DNA from: Pararobbsia alpina | Lineage (GTDB): Bacteria > Pseudomonadota > Gammaproteobacteria > Burkholderiales > Burkholderiaceae | Length of the DNA stretch: 64,000 bases | NCBI RefSeq assembly: GCF_902859895.1 | Contig: NZ_CADIKM010000001.1 | Location: 124,001 to 188,000, forward strand | Direction of reading: 5' to 3' | In this document: positions 26,760-34,946 of the stretch, in pieces | How the letters are laid out: the number at the start of each line of letters is the position of its first letter | Position numbering within the stretch: position 1 is the stretch's first letter | Made by a program: the position numbers and the translations under genes | The notes under the pieces: generated by a model | Told to the model about the DNA's origin: nothing | What the model saw: only the letters and a program-made list of their open reading frames with translations | Database searches by the model: none

Positions 26760-26960
26760 TCCCTCAGCAGGTCAAGGAGGTCCGTTCATAGGGCACCGAA
26801 CCCATCCACTCACTCAGGGTACGTACGCTCCAGCGCTCCAGGATGTACATCTGAGCGTAATGTCGCTGCAGGGGCCCTGAAGGGGCAGCAGCGCGACGAA
26901 ATGGGTCACGCTCAATTGTCGTGACCATGTCGCGACATAGCTTCGTCCGAAAAAAGCGCG
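26760..26960 (-). pseudogene. Decayed fragment of a DUF1016 (YhcG-type) nuclease gene
   Basis: Read on the minus strand this encodes VATWSRQLSVTHFVALLPLQG and, after a frame change, HYAQMYILERWSVRTLSEWM. Both match parts of the intact protein at 30914-31957 (VATLSRQLSWSHFVALLPLE, YYAQMSSLEGWSVRTLRERI). The DNA alignment (26778-26954 against 31501-31683) is roughly 80% identical by eye. One base is missing before VAT, and a second frameshift follows LPLQGP. Neither end of the gene is present. It lies about 100 bases after tRNA-Leu. Confidence 0.8.
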
Positions 26961-27295
26961 CTGTATGGCCGATTCACGATATCGCTGATACGACGGACAC
27001 CTTGAAATAAGTTCAGCTAAAGACACGCTTTTTTCCCCACCTGCTTTCATTTTTTTGCCCCCCAGCCTTTCCCTTCCATATCAATTGCTTACGCTTTTGT
27101 TCTACGTCGCCTCGATCGTTTGAAATGCAAATGAATGGATAAATAATATTGCCGAAAGATATCCGCCCCTAAATCGTAATATCGCGATGGCTCAATGCCC
27201 CCAGTTTCAATGTCGTGCCAGAACCATCTCTAACAACATCCCAGCACCCTCCACCACATTTGGAAACGCTGAGAAGCGAATCTGGAGCCCGTTAC
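26961..27295. other. AT-rich intergenic stretch before the phosphoesterase gene
   Basis: No gene seen. Base composition falls sharply: the line 27121-27180 is about one third GC, in a window that is otherwise well above 60%. The candidate promoter at 27120-27149 is the only site I can place. The change suggests imported sequence or a regulatory segment. Confidence 0.55.
27120..27149 (+). promoter_or_regulatory. Candidate promoter of the phosphoesterase gene
   Basis: -35 TTGAAA at 27120-27125 and -10 TAATAT at 27144-27149, spacer 18, leaving a leader of about 140 nt. Confidence 0.4.
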
Positions 27296-29152
27296 ATGTC
27301 CCGTAAAGCCCTTTTGCCCATCCCGTTTGCTGCCGCACTGCTCGTGCTCGCAGCATGCGGAAGCAGCAATAACAACCCGCCGGCCGCGACGACCCCGAGC
27401 GCCACCGTATCGCCACAGGACTCCGTGGCTACGGCGACGCCGATCAAGCATCTGGTCGTGATCTTTGGCGAAAACATTTCGTTCGATCACTACTTCGCGA
27501 GCTACCCGAACGCCAAGAACTTCTCGGGTGATCCGACGTTCACGCCTCTGGCGAACACGCAGACGGACATCAACACCCTGGCGTCCAAGGGCATTCTCGG
27601 TGCGACGAACCCGAACGCACTGCCTGGCTCGCCGAACCTCGCAACGGCTGCTGTGACGATCAACGGCGTTCAAGTCCCTGCGCTCCTGACCGGCACACCC
27701 GCCGCTCCGCTGACGGTGGCCGACGCGACCCCGTTCCGTCTCGACCGCTCGCAAGCCAATACGAAGAGCCAGAACCACAGCTACACGCCTGAACAGCTCG
27801 GTGACCACAACGGCTTGATGGACGCGTTCCCGATGTTCACGGCTGCTAGCACCACCATGGTGGGCTCCACGGGTGCCTTCGGTTCCCAAGGTCAGGTGCT
27901 CGGCTACTTCGACGGCAACACCGTGACGGCTTACTGGAACTACGCGCAGCATTTCGCCATGAGCGACAACGCGTGGACGGATACGTTCGGCCCGTCGACT
28001 CCCGGTGCGATTGAAGTGGTGTCAGGTCAGAACAATGGCCTGACCCTCGCCGCCAACCTCTTTAATCCGGCCATTACGACGTCGACCAACGCGATCAGCG
28101 ATGGCAACGGTGACAACAGCATGACCGGCGATCTGGATCCGACGACCGACGACTGCTCGATCCAAGCCCAGGTAGCCGGAGGTGGCAATACCACCAACCC
28201 GACCGCGATGATGAAGGGCAAGAACATCGGCGACCTGCTGAACACGAAGGGCCTGACCTGGGGCGGCTTCATGGGCGGCTTCGACCTGACGATCACGAAC
28301 CCCAATAACACCACAGGCTGCAAGCGTTCGACGTTCTCCGACATCCTCAACGCGAACTCGAGCGACTACGTTCAGCACCATGCGTGGTTCCAGTACTACA
28401 ACTCGACGGCGAACCCGCACCACGAACGTCCGACGTCGACCGCGTTGATCGGCTATACGGATCCGAAGGACACCACCGGCACGTCGCCGGTTCACCATCA
28501 GTACGACAGCAACGACTTCTTCACGGCCGTGTCGGCAGGGAACTACCCGTCCGTCAGCTTTCTCAAGGCACCGTCTGTTGGCGATGGTCACCCCGGCAAC
28601 TCGGACCCGATCGACGAACAAGGGTTTGTCACGAAAGTGGTCAACTTCCTGATGCAACAGCCTGACTGGAAGAACACGGCCGTGATCATCGCCTACGACG
28701 ATTCGGATGGCTGGTACGACCATCAGGCACCGACGCTCACGAGCGCTTCGAACGACAACTCCACGGCCATCAGCGCCGGCGGTGTGACCTTCGCGGGCGC
28801 TGACCAGTACGACAGCGCCGGTTCGTGCGGTATGTCTGTCGCGACACGACCCGTCGGTCTTGCCGGCGCGCAGGTCAACGGTCGCTGCGGTCCGGGTACG
28901 CGTACGCCGTTCATCGTCATCTCGCCGTATGCGAAGGCCAACTACGTTGACCACACGCAGGTCACGCAAGCATCTGTCGTGAAGTTCATCGAGGACAACT
29001 GGCTTGGTGGCACACGGATCGGTAACGGCTCGTTCGATAAGACGGCCGGCGACATCAGCGGCCTGTTCGACTTCACCAAGGCTGGCTCGAACCCGACGCT
29101 GTTCCTCGACGAGGCGCAAGGCACGGTCCTGTCGGCTGCCCCGGCGAACTGA
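27296..29152 (+). CDS. Lipoprotein phosphoesterase of the acid phosphatase AcpA / phospholipase C family
   Basis: A 618-residue exported phosphoesterase (PF04185-type alkaline-phosphatase superfamily). Residues 1-21 are a lipoprotein signal, LLVLAAC21, so it is likely membrane-anchored. The family's metal-binding start IKHLVVIFGENISFDHYFAS lies near residue 50. Later motifs include AWTDTFGPSTPG, KAPSVGDGHPGNSDPIDEQ, VIIAYDDSDGWYDHQAP and RTPFIVISPYAK. GGAGC precedes ATG 27296. Acid phosphatase is more likely than phospholipase C given the AcpA-like motifs, but substrate cannot be read off. Next on the strand is a cytochrome c peroxidase. Confidence 0.87.
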   Translation: MSRKALLPIPFAAALLVLAACGSSNNNPPAATTPSATVSPQDSVATATPIKHLVVIFGENISFDHYFASYPNAKNFSGDPTFTPLANTQTDINTLASKGILGATNPNALPGSPNLATAAVTINGVQVPALLTGTPAAPLTVADATPFRLDRSQANTKSQNHSYTPEQLGDHNGLMDAFPMFTAASTTMVGSTGAFGSQGQVLGYFDGNTVTAYWNYAQHFAMSDNAWTDTFGPSTPGAIEVVSGQNNGLTLAANLFNPAITTSTNAISDGNGDNSMTGDLDPTTDDCSIQAQVAGGGNTTNPTAMMKGKNIGDLLNTKGLTWGGFMGGFDLTITNPNNTTGCKRSTFSDILNANSSDYVQHHAWFQYYNSTANPHHERPTSTALIGYTDPKDTTGTSPVHHQYDSNDFFTAVSAGNYPSVSFLKAPSVGDGHPGNSDPIDEQGFVTKVVNFLMQQPDWKNTAVIIAYDDSDGWYDHQAPTLTSASNDNSTAISAGGVTFAGADQYDSAGSCGMSVATRPVGLAGAQVNGRCGPGTRTPFIVISPYAKANYVDHTQVTQASVVKFIEDNWLGGTRIGNGSFDKTAGDISGLFDFTKAGSNPTLFLDEAQGTVLSAAPAN

Positions 29153-29182
29153 TCGACGCTGTAGATCCTCGCTTCGACGTAG

Positions 29183-29220
29183 TTCCGGATCGCATGAACT
29201 CGCGTTCATGTGACCCGGAA
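29183..29220 (+). repeat. Nested inverted repeat after the phosphoesterase gene
   Basis: The inner stem CATGAAC/GTTCATG (29193-29199 and 29204-29210) is enclosed by TTCCGG (29183-29188) and CCGGAA (29215-29220). Confidence 0.5.
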
Positions 29221-29248
29221 CACCGAGCAAGCACGCTGTAGTGTGGGT

Positions 29249-29284
29249 TTCGAGCCGGTACGCCAAACGTACCGGCTCGATTTG
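29249..29284 (+). terminator. Hairpin / weak terminator of the phosphoesterase gene
   Basis: A 13-bp perfect stem (29250-29262 with 29268-29280, core GAGCCGGTACG/CGTACCGGCTC) and loop CCAAA, followed by TTTG. The short T-run means read-through into the peroxidase gene is possible. Confidence 0.6.
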
Positions 29285-29322
29285 CATTTATCGATCTTCA
29301 TTGCATCACTGCCATCGCCGCC

Positions 29323-30777
29323 ATGAACCTTCGCTCGAACGCTGCCACGCCCCCCCTGCCATCCGGTGGCAAATCCGGTCCCGGCGCGGCCAAAAGCTCG
29401 TCGCTTCGCCCGCTCAAATGGGTCGCATCCTTTGCTGTGCTTGCGCTGATCGCGTATGCCGCATTTGCGCTTGTCCACCCGGAGCGCACACCCGAGGTGA
29501 TCGGTAACGTCGTCGAGAACATCACGGGCGCCAATCCGGCGCCGGTCGAACTGCGACGGCCGCCGGTTCGACCGCTCAGCGCGATGGCATTGCTCGGCCA
29601 GCAGATTTTCAATGACCCGTCGCTGTCGGCGTCGGGCAAGCAGTCTTGCGCCTCGTGCCACAGTGCGGCGCACGCGTACGGACCACCCAACGACCTGTCG
29701 GTCCAGATCGGCGGCCCGCATATGGCGTCCGTGGGCTATCGGCCCGTGCCCTCTCTCACCTACCTGTATCGCCAGGCACCGTTCAGCATAGGCCCGGACG
29801 CCGGCGACGCGGATGGCGCGGCACCCGTCTCACTCGATCAGCTCGCCTCGGCGGCGAAAGGGGTGCAGCGCGCCGTGAAGACGGCGGGTGTTGTGCCGGC
29901 CGCGCCCGCGATCGTGCCGCAGGGCGGCCTGTTCTGGGACGGTCGCGCGAGCACGCTTCAGGACCAGGCCATCAGTCCCCTGACCAATCCCGTCGAAATG
30001 GCGAACGCGACAAATGAAGATGTCGCGCGCAAATTGCTGCAAACGAAATATCTGGGCCAGTTCGTGAAATTGTTCGGCCAGTCCATCCTGAACGAGCCCG
30101 CTCTCCTGCTCGCCGAGGCGATGTTCGCGGTCGGCCGCTACCAGATTGAAGACCCCTCGTTCCATCAGTTCACGAGCAAATACGACTACTGGCTCGAGGG
30201 CAAGGCTCATCTGACACGGGCCGAACTCCATGGCCTGCAGTTGTTCAACGACCCCGACAAAGCGAACTGCGCAGGTTGCCATCTGAGCAAACCGTCTTCC
30301 GACCATCTGCCCCCCCTGTTCACCGACACGCAGTACGAAGCGCTCGGCGTGCCGCGCAACATGAATCTCCCGCAAAACAAGGACCCGAAGTTCTACGACA
30401 TGGGGGTATGCGGCCCATTCCGGGACGACATCAAGGACCAGACGCAATTTTGCGGCATGTTCCTGACACCGACACTGCGTAACGCGGCGACCCGGCACGT
30501 GTTCTTCCACAACGGTGTCTACCATGACCTCAAACAGGTCATGGATTTCTACAATCTGCGCAACACGAACCCGGAAAAAATCTATCCGAGGGATGCGTCG
30601 GGCAAGGTTGAGAAGTATGACGATCTGCCGGCCCAGTATCACGCGAACATCGATGTCGCAGATGCGCCATTCGACCGCAAGTTCGGTGACAAGCCCGCGA
30701 TGACCGAGGATGAAATCAACGACATCATCGCGTTCATGAAGACGCTCGACGACGGGTATCGCGTCAGCGGGTCCTGA
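29323..30777 (+). CDS. Membrane-anchored di-haem cytochrome c peroxidase (MauG/CcpA family)
   Basis: A 484-residue protein of the bacterial di-haem peroxidase family, which reduces peroxides or oxidises protein substrates in the periplasm. One N-terminal membrane anchor (VASFAVLALIAYAAFAL, residues 34-50) is followed by the first haem site C109-A-S-C112-H113. The second site, CAGCH, is near residue 315, and the family's NAATRHVFFHNGVY lies in the C-terminal third. It follows the phosphoesterase by 170 bases and ends in a strong terminator. I recall similar phosphoesterase-peroxidase pairs in Burkholderia; the functional link is unknown. Confidence 0.9.
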   Translation: MNLRSNAATPPLPSGGKSGPGAAKSSSLRPLKWVASFAVLALIAYAAFALVHPERTPEVIGNVVENITGANPAPVELRRPPVRPLSAMALLGQQIFNDPSLSASGKQSCASCHSAAHAYGPPNDLSVQIGGPHMASVGYRPVPSLTYLYRQAPFSIGPDAGDADGAAPVSLDQLASAAKGVQRAVKTAGVVPAAPAIVPQGGLFWDGRASTLQDQAISPLTNPVEMANATNEDVARKLLQTKYLGQFVKLFGQSILNEPALLLAEAMFAVGRYQIEDPSFHQFTSKYDYWLEGKAHLTRAELHGLQLFNDPDKANCAGCHLSKPSSDHLPPLFTDTQYEALGVPRNMNLPQNKDPKFYDMGVCGPFRDDIKDQTQFCGMFLTPTLRNAATRHVFFHNGVYHDLKQVMDFYNLRNTNPEKIYPRDASGKVEKYDDLPAQYHANIDVADAPFDRKFGDKPAMTEDEINDIIAFMKTLDDGYRVSGS

Positions 30778-30800
30778 GGAGTCTGTCCGGCTGGAAGCAC

Positions 30801-30836
30801 GAAGGGCTGCGCGATGGAACAGCGCAGCCCTTTTTG
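30801..30836 (+). terminator. Peroxidase gene terminator
   Basis: A 10-bp stem AGGGCTGCGC/GCGCAGCCCT with a 9-nt loop, then TTTT. Confidence 0.9.
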
Positions 30837-30913
30837 TTGGATCGTTGAGTGTGCTCTATTTTAGTGTCAAGGATGTCGCAAGGTCGCACACGCATAAGTC
30901 GGACGCCAACGAG

Positions 30914-31957
30914 TCAGTCCCTGGTACGTCGTTCAATTTGTAGCTGGGCGCGAGCAGCGGCCTGCTTCAGCCTTTCAGCAAGCAACTCACGCGGAGGCAA
31001 GGTCGTCAGGTATTCCGCGACATGGATGCCAGACTTGTCTAACTCCAGCAACTCAATCTGCTCGGATTTCTTGCCAGTGCAGAGAATGATGCCTAACGGC
31101 GACGCTTCATCAGGTTCACGTTCGAACTTGTCGAGCCAGCGCAGATAGAGTTCCATTTGCCCCTTGTAAGCCGCCTTGAATTCGCCCATTTTTAGCTCGA
31201 TGGCAACCAGTCGCTGGAGCTTGCGGTTGTAGAACAGCAAATCGAGATGGAAATCTTCCCCGTCTAGTTGGATGCGCTTTTGCCGGGCGACAAAAGTGAA
31301 GCCAGTTCCCAACTCCAGGAGGAAGCCTTCCATTTCCCAGATAATGGCGGCCTCGAGATCGTCCTCCTGCCATGTGTCTCGCAGGCCCAGGAAGTCGAGA
31401 ATGTAAGGGTCGCGCATAACCAAACCGGGCGACACGCGCTGAGCATCGCGCAAAGACGCTAGTTCTTCGGAAATCAGAGCCTCGGGCTGCTGAGAAAACG
31501 AGGTCCGTTCGTAGAGCATCGAACCAATCCGCTCACGCAGGGTACGTACGCTCCAGCCCTCTAGGCTGGACATCTGGGCGTAATATTCCCGTTGGAAGGG
31601 CCCCTCCAGTGGCAGCAGTGCGACGAAATGGGACCAACTCAATTGTCGTGACAGTGTCGCGACAATTGCTTCGTCCGAAAAGGTGCTGGCGAACTGCACC
31701 ATTCGACGCAGGTTCTTTTCCGCGAAACCCTTGCCATACTCTTTTACCAGTTGCGCTGCCAGCATCGGCAGAACTTCGTCACCATACCCCGCGCGTTGGC
31801 CTGACAGAATCCGTGTATGGATGCGCTGGCCGACACGCCAGAACAGCATCGTCAATTCGCTGTTGACCACCGCCGTGACGCGCTGACGTGAGGCTTCGAT
31901 CAATTCTCGGATATCGCCTAACAGCGTCGAGACCCCCGATATTTTTCGCCCGCTCAT
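30914..31957 (-). CDS. DUF1016 / YhcG-family PDDEXK nuclease
   Basis: A 347-residue protein of the DUF1016 (YhcG) family. Residues 1-160 are the helical N-terminal domain (LLGDIRELIEASRQRVTAVV, WSHFVALLPLEGP). The C-terminal half is a PDDEXK nuclease fold, with Asp in DFHLDLLFYNRKLQ and the E-x-K pair in LVAIELKMGEFKAAYKGQM. The active site looks intact. It is full length, alone on its strand and lower in GC than its neighbours (about 55% in a line I counted), suggesting horizontal gain. Family members are often accessory and linked to defence or mobile DNA. A decayed paralog sits 4 kb upstream. Confidence 0.88.
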   Translation of the reverse strand: MSGRKISGVSTLLGDIRELIEASRQRVTAVVNSELTMLFWRVGQRIHTRILSGQRAGYGDEVLPMLAAQLVKEYGKGFAEKNLRRMVQFASTFSDEAIVATLSRQLSWSHFVALLPLEGPFQREYYAQMSSLEGWSVRTLRERIGSMLYERTSFSQQPEALISEELASLRDAQRVSPGLVMRDPYILDFLGLRDTWQEDDLEAAIIWEMEGFLLELGTGFTFVARQKRIQLDGEDFHLDLLFYNRKLQRLVAIELKMGEFKAAYKGQMELYLRWLDKFEREPDEASPLGIILCTGKKSEQIELLELDKSGIHVAEYLTTLPPRELLAERLKQAAARAQLQIERRTRD

Positions 31958-32391
31958 GACATGACATCCTTTGTTCTACCGCCGAGACCAACGAGCGGGC
32001 CGTCCTCGGCGGAACAGCCCGACCGCGGCGAGATGGGCGGCGTCGCGTACCGCAGCGCATGCGTAGTTCGATGCAACTTATATTTTTGCCGGAAAAGGAT
32101 TGCACTCGAATACCCAACCGCATCGGACAACGTGCCGAGATCAGTCGGAAGTACACCGGGGTGCCCGACGGCAATCAAAAGGGTGTTCGGCGTCACCGCG
32201 CAGCCTCTTTCAGTTGGATCGTCCCTCAGCCTGCGGCCGCGCACTCGCCCCCCGTGCGGGTAAGTCCCACTTCATTCCCCCCAACGCGGCAGCGACATTG
32301 CAATGTCGCTTCGCCAGGCGTGGCGCAATGCACGCCGAACGAACGGTTGTTCACTCGAGCGCATCGCCGGTGCGCATAAAAGGAGAGACGG
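31958..32391. other. Intergenic region before the sugar ABC operon
   Basis: 434 bases between the divergent DUF1016 gene and the transporter. I see no convincing coding sequence on either strand. The only strong signal is the 20-bp palindrome at 32291-32310. The transporter promoter should lie between it and 32392. Confidence 0.6.
32291..32310. promoter_or_regulatory. Perfect 20-bp palindrome, candidate operator of the sugar ABC operon
   Basis: AGCGACATTGCAATGTCGCT is fully self-complementary and lies about 80 bases before the first start codon. This length and symmetry fit a dimeric repressor, such as the LacI or ROK types that control sugar uptake. No regulator gene is adjacent. Confidence 0.6.
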
Positions 32392-33354
32392 ATGAACCGC
32401 AATCGACGTCTGATCACCAGCGCCCTGCTGGCTACCCCGTTCGCGGGCCTCGCACTCGATCTCAACAAGGCATGGGCGCAAGGCGCTGCGAAAAAATACC
32501 GGTTCGGCTTCTCGCAGGTCACCACGCTCGAACCGTGGCGCGTCCAGTTCAACAAGGACATGAAGGCCGAAGCCGCCAAGCATCCGAATGTCGACCTCGT
32601 GATCGCCGACGGCGGCGACCGCACGGACAAGCAAAACGCCGACATGGAGAACTTCATTACGCAGAAGATGGACGCGATCTTCATCTCGCCGAAGGAGTCG
32701 GCCGGCCTCACGGGCGTGACCGAAAAGGCGTTCAAGGCGGGCATTCCCGTGTTCGTGCTCGACCGCCCCGTCAACGGCGATGCCTACACGCAATTCATCG
32801 GCGGCGACAATGTCGTGATCGGGCGCGAAGCCGGCAAGTTCATCGTCAAGGAACTCGGCGGCACGGGCAACGCAAAGGGCAATTTCGTCGAGGTCTGGGG
32901 CGGCTTCGGCACGCAGGCGTCGCACGACCGGCATGATGGCGCGTTCGAGTCGATCGGCAAGGAACCAGGCATCAAGGTGCTCGGTCAGCGTGTCGACTGC
33001 GACTGGAAGCAGGACAAGGCCTATGACTACATGAAGACCGTGCTGCGCGTGAACCCGCAGATCGACTTCGTGTTCGCGCACAACGATCCGATGGCCTATG
33101 GCTCCTATCTCGCTGCCAAGGACGCGGGCCTGGAAAAGAAGATCAAGTTCGTCGGAGCCGACGGCTTGCCCAATGAAGGCGCGGTCTGGGTCCAACAGGG
33201 TGCGCTGACCGCGACGTTCGTCTATCCGACGCCAGGTGCCGAAGGGATCCGGCAGGCGCTCAAGCTGCTCGGCGGTGAAAAGATCGAGAAGAAGATCCTG
33301 CTGCCGACGCAAGGCATCTTCGCCAGCAATGCCAAGCAGTTTGTGGCGAGCTGA
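32392..33354 (+). CDS. Sugar ABC transporter substrate-binding protein (ribose type)
   Basis: A 320-residue periplasmic sugar-binding protein of the RbsB-like fold. Signal peptide residues 1-30 end KAWAQ. The first lobe begins KYRFGFSQVTTLEPWRVQFN, the hinge and binding residues include AIFISPKESAGLTGV and VFVLDRPVNGD, and the second lobe has DFVFAHNDPMAYGSYLA. It has a strong ribosome site, AAAGGAGAG. It is the first gene of a binding protein-ATPase-permease operon. The sugar cannot be assigned from sequence alone. Confidence 0.92.
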   Translation: MNRNRRLITSALLATPFAGLALDLNKAWAQGAAKKYRFGFSQVTTLEPWRVQFNKDMKAEAAKHPNVDLVIADGGDRTDKQNADMENFITQKMDAIFISPKESAGLTGVTEKAFKAGIPVFVLDRPVNGDAYTQFIGGDNVVIGREAGKFIVKELGGTGNAKGNFVEVWGGFGTQASHDRHDGAFESIGKEPGIKVLGQRVDCDWKQDKAYDYMKTVLRVNPQIDFVFAHNDPMAYGSYLAAKDAGLEKKIKFVGADGLPNEGAVWVQQGALTATFVYPTPGAEGIRQALKLLGGEKIEKKILLPTQGIFASNAKQFVAS

Positions 33355-33357
33355 GCG

Positions 33358-34902
33358 ATGCAAGGCGTGGCACACCAGGTCGACGAGGCGGTCGGCAAGG
33401 TCCCGCTGATCGCCGCTTCGAAACTGTCGATCTCGTTCAGCGGCAGCCCTGCGCTGAGCGAAGTCGATTTCGACGTCGTGGCTGGCGAGATTCACGCCCT
33501 CGTCGGCGAAAACGGGGCGGGCAAATCGAGCCTCATGAAAATGCTCGGGGGTCTCTACCCCCCCGACTCCGGATCGATTTCGATTGCCGGCGAAATCGTG
33601 CATCTCCACGGCGCGGCCGACGCGATCGCGGCGGGTGTCGCCGTGATCCACCAGGAATTGAACCTGGTCGACAGCCTGAGCGTGGTCGACAACCTCTTCC
33701 TGGGCAAGGAGATCACGACGCGCTGGGGCTTTCCCGATCAGCGCGCAATGTATGTGAAGGCGCGCGGCGTGCTGCGCGAACTCGGCTTCAAGCCTGCGCC
33801 GGATGTGCTCGTCGGCACGCTCAGGGTCGGCGAGAAACAACTGATCGAAATCGCCAAGGCACTGCTCGCGAACGCGCGCGTGCTGATCATGGACGAGCCA
33901 ACCTCGGCGCTCTCCGATACGGAGACGCAGACGCTGCTCGCGCTCGCGCGCTCGTTGCGCACGCAAGGCATGGGGCTGGTCCTGATCAGTCACCGCCTGT
34001 CGGAGATCTTCGCGGTGGCCGACCGTGTCACGGTGCTGCGCGACGGCCGCCATATTGCGACCTTGCCGATCGACCGTGTCGGCTCGCCGGAGGTGCTGGT
34101 CTCGATGATGATCGGCCGCGAGTTTGTCACCGAGCGGCGCACCGGGTCGACCGTGCTGAACCAAGCGGAAATCGCCGTCGACGTCGCGGGCCTGACCTTG
34201 CGCGGCGAACAGCGGCCGGTCGTCGAGGGCGTATCGTTCAGCGTACGCCGCGGTGAAGTGTTCGGCCTGTCGGGATTGCTCGGAGCAGGCAAGACCGAGA
34301 TTCTCGAGGCCCTGTTCGGCGTCTCGCCATTTCAGCTCGAAGGACGGGCCCACGTCAACGGCCGCCCGCGCGGGTTCGCCTCGCCCGCCGAGGCCGTCGC
34401 GGCGGGCGTCGCACTCGTGACCGAAGACCGCAAGAAAGACGGCCTGCTGCTCGAGCAGTCCGTCGAGGCCAATCTGCTATTGCCGAGCCTGCGGCGCGCC
34501 GAGGGGTTTCCGTTCATCCGCCTGCGCCGCATGCAGGCACGCGCACGCGCGCAGGCGCAGGCGTCGAACGTCAAACACCATGACGGCGAACAGATCGTGA
34601 GTACCCTGTCGGGCGGCAACCAGCAGAAGTTGATCATCGCCAAATGGCTGCTCACGCATCCCGACGTGCTGCTTCTGGACGAGCCGACACGCGGCGTCGA
34701 TATCGCAGCGAAGGCCGAGATCTACAAGCAGATACTCGATGCCGCGCGCGAAGGCTTGACGGTCGTGGTCGCAAGTTCCGAAATCGAGGAACTCATGTTG
34801 TTGTGCGACCGCATCCTTGTACTTTGCGAAGGCCGCATGACGGGGCTGGTCGCGCGTGACGCATTCAGCGTCGAGAAGCTCGTCGAACTCGCGGCGCCCT
34901 GA
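33358..34902 (+). CDS. Sugar ABC transporter ATPase with two nucleotide-binding domains
   Basis: A 514-residue RbsA/MglA-type ATPase with tandem ABC domains. The first half has Walker A GENGAGKSSLMKML and Walker B LIMDEPTSAL. The second has the degenerate Walker A SGLLGAGKTEIL, the signature LSGGNQQKLIIAKWL and LLDEPTRGVDI. In the first half the usual signature is replaced by VGEKQLIEIAKAL, which is normal for this subfamily. It starts three bases after the binding-protein gene. Confidence 0.94.
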   Translation: MQGVAHQVDEAVGKVPLIAASKLSISFSGSPALSEVDFDVVAGEIHALVGENGAGKSSLMKMLGGLYPPDSGSISIAGEIVHLHGAADAIAAGVAVIHQELNLVDSLSVVDNLFLGKEITTRWGFPDQRAMYVKARGVLRELGFKPAPDVLVGTLRVGEKQLIEIAKALLANARVLIMDEPTSALSDTETQTLLALARSLRTQGMGLVLISHRLSEIFAVADRVTVLRDGRHIATLPIDRVGSPEVLVSMMIGREFVTERRTGSTVLNQAEIAVDVAGLTLRGEQRPVVEGVSFSVRRGEVFGLSGLLGAGKTEILEALFGVSPFQLEGRAHVNGRPRGFASPAEAVAAGVALVTEDRKKDGLLLEQSVEANLLLPSLRRAEGFPFIRLRRMQARARAQAQASNVKHHDGEQIVSTLSGGNQQKLIIAKWLLTHPDVLLLDEPTRGVDIAAKAEIYKQILDAAREGLTVVVASSEIEELMLLCDRILVLCEGRMTGLVARDAFSVEKLVELAAP

Positions 34903-34946
34903 GCGGTTTCGGCGCGACGGCATCTGTCCTGAACCGGAGAATTCCC

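Noticed and set aside
31954-32263. Two overlapping open frames of about 100 codons in the spacer before the sugar operon
   Set aside because: No ribosome site, no conserved pattern, and they contradict each other. The spacer is better explained as regulatory.
32272-34353. Long open frame (693 codons) on the minus strand opposite the sugar ABC genes
   Set aside because: Composition is that of an antisense shadow, and the plus strand encodes clear RbsB- and RbsA-type proteins with good ribosome sites.
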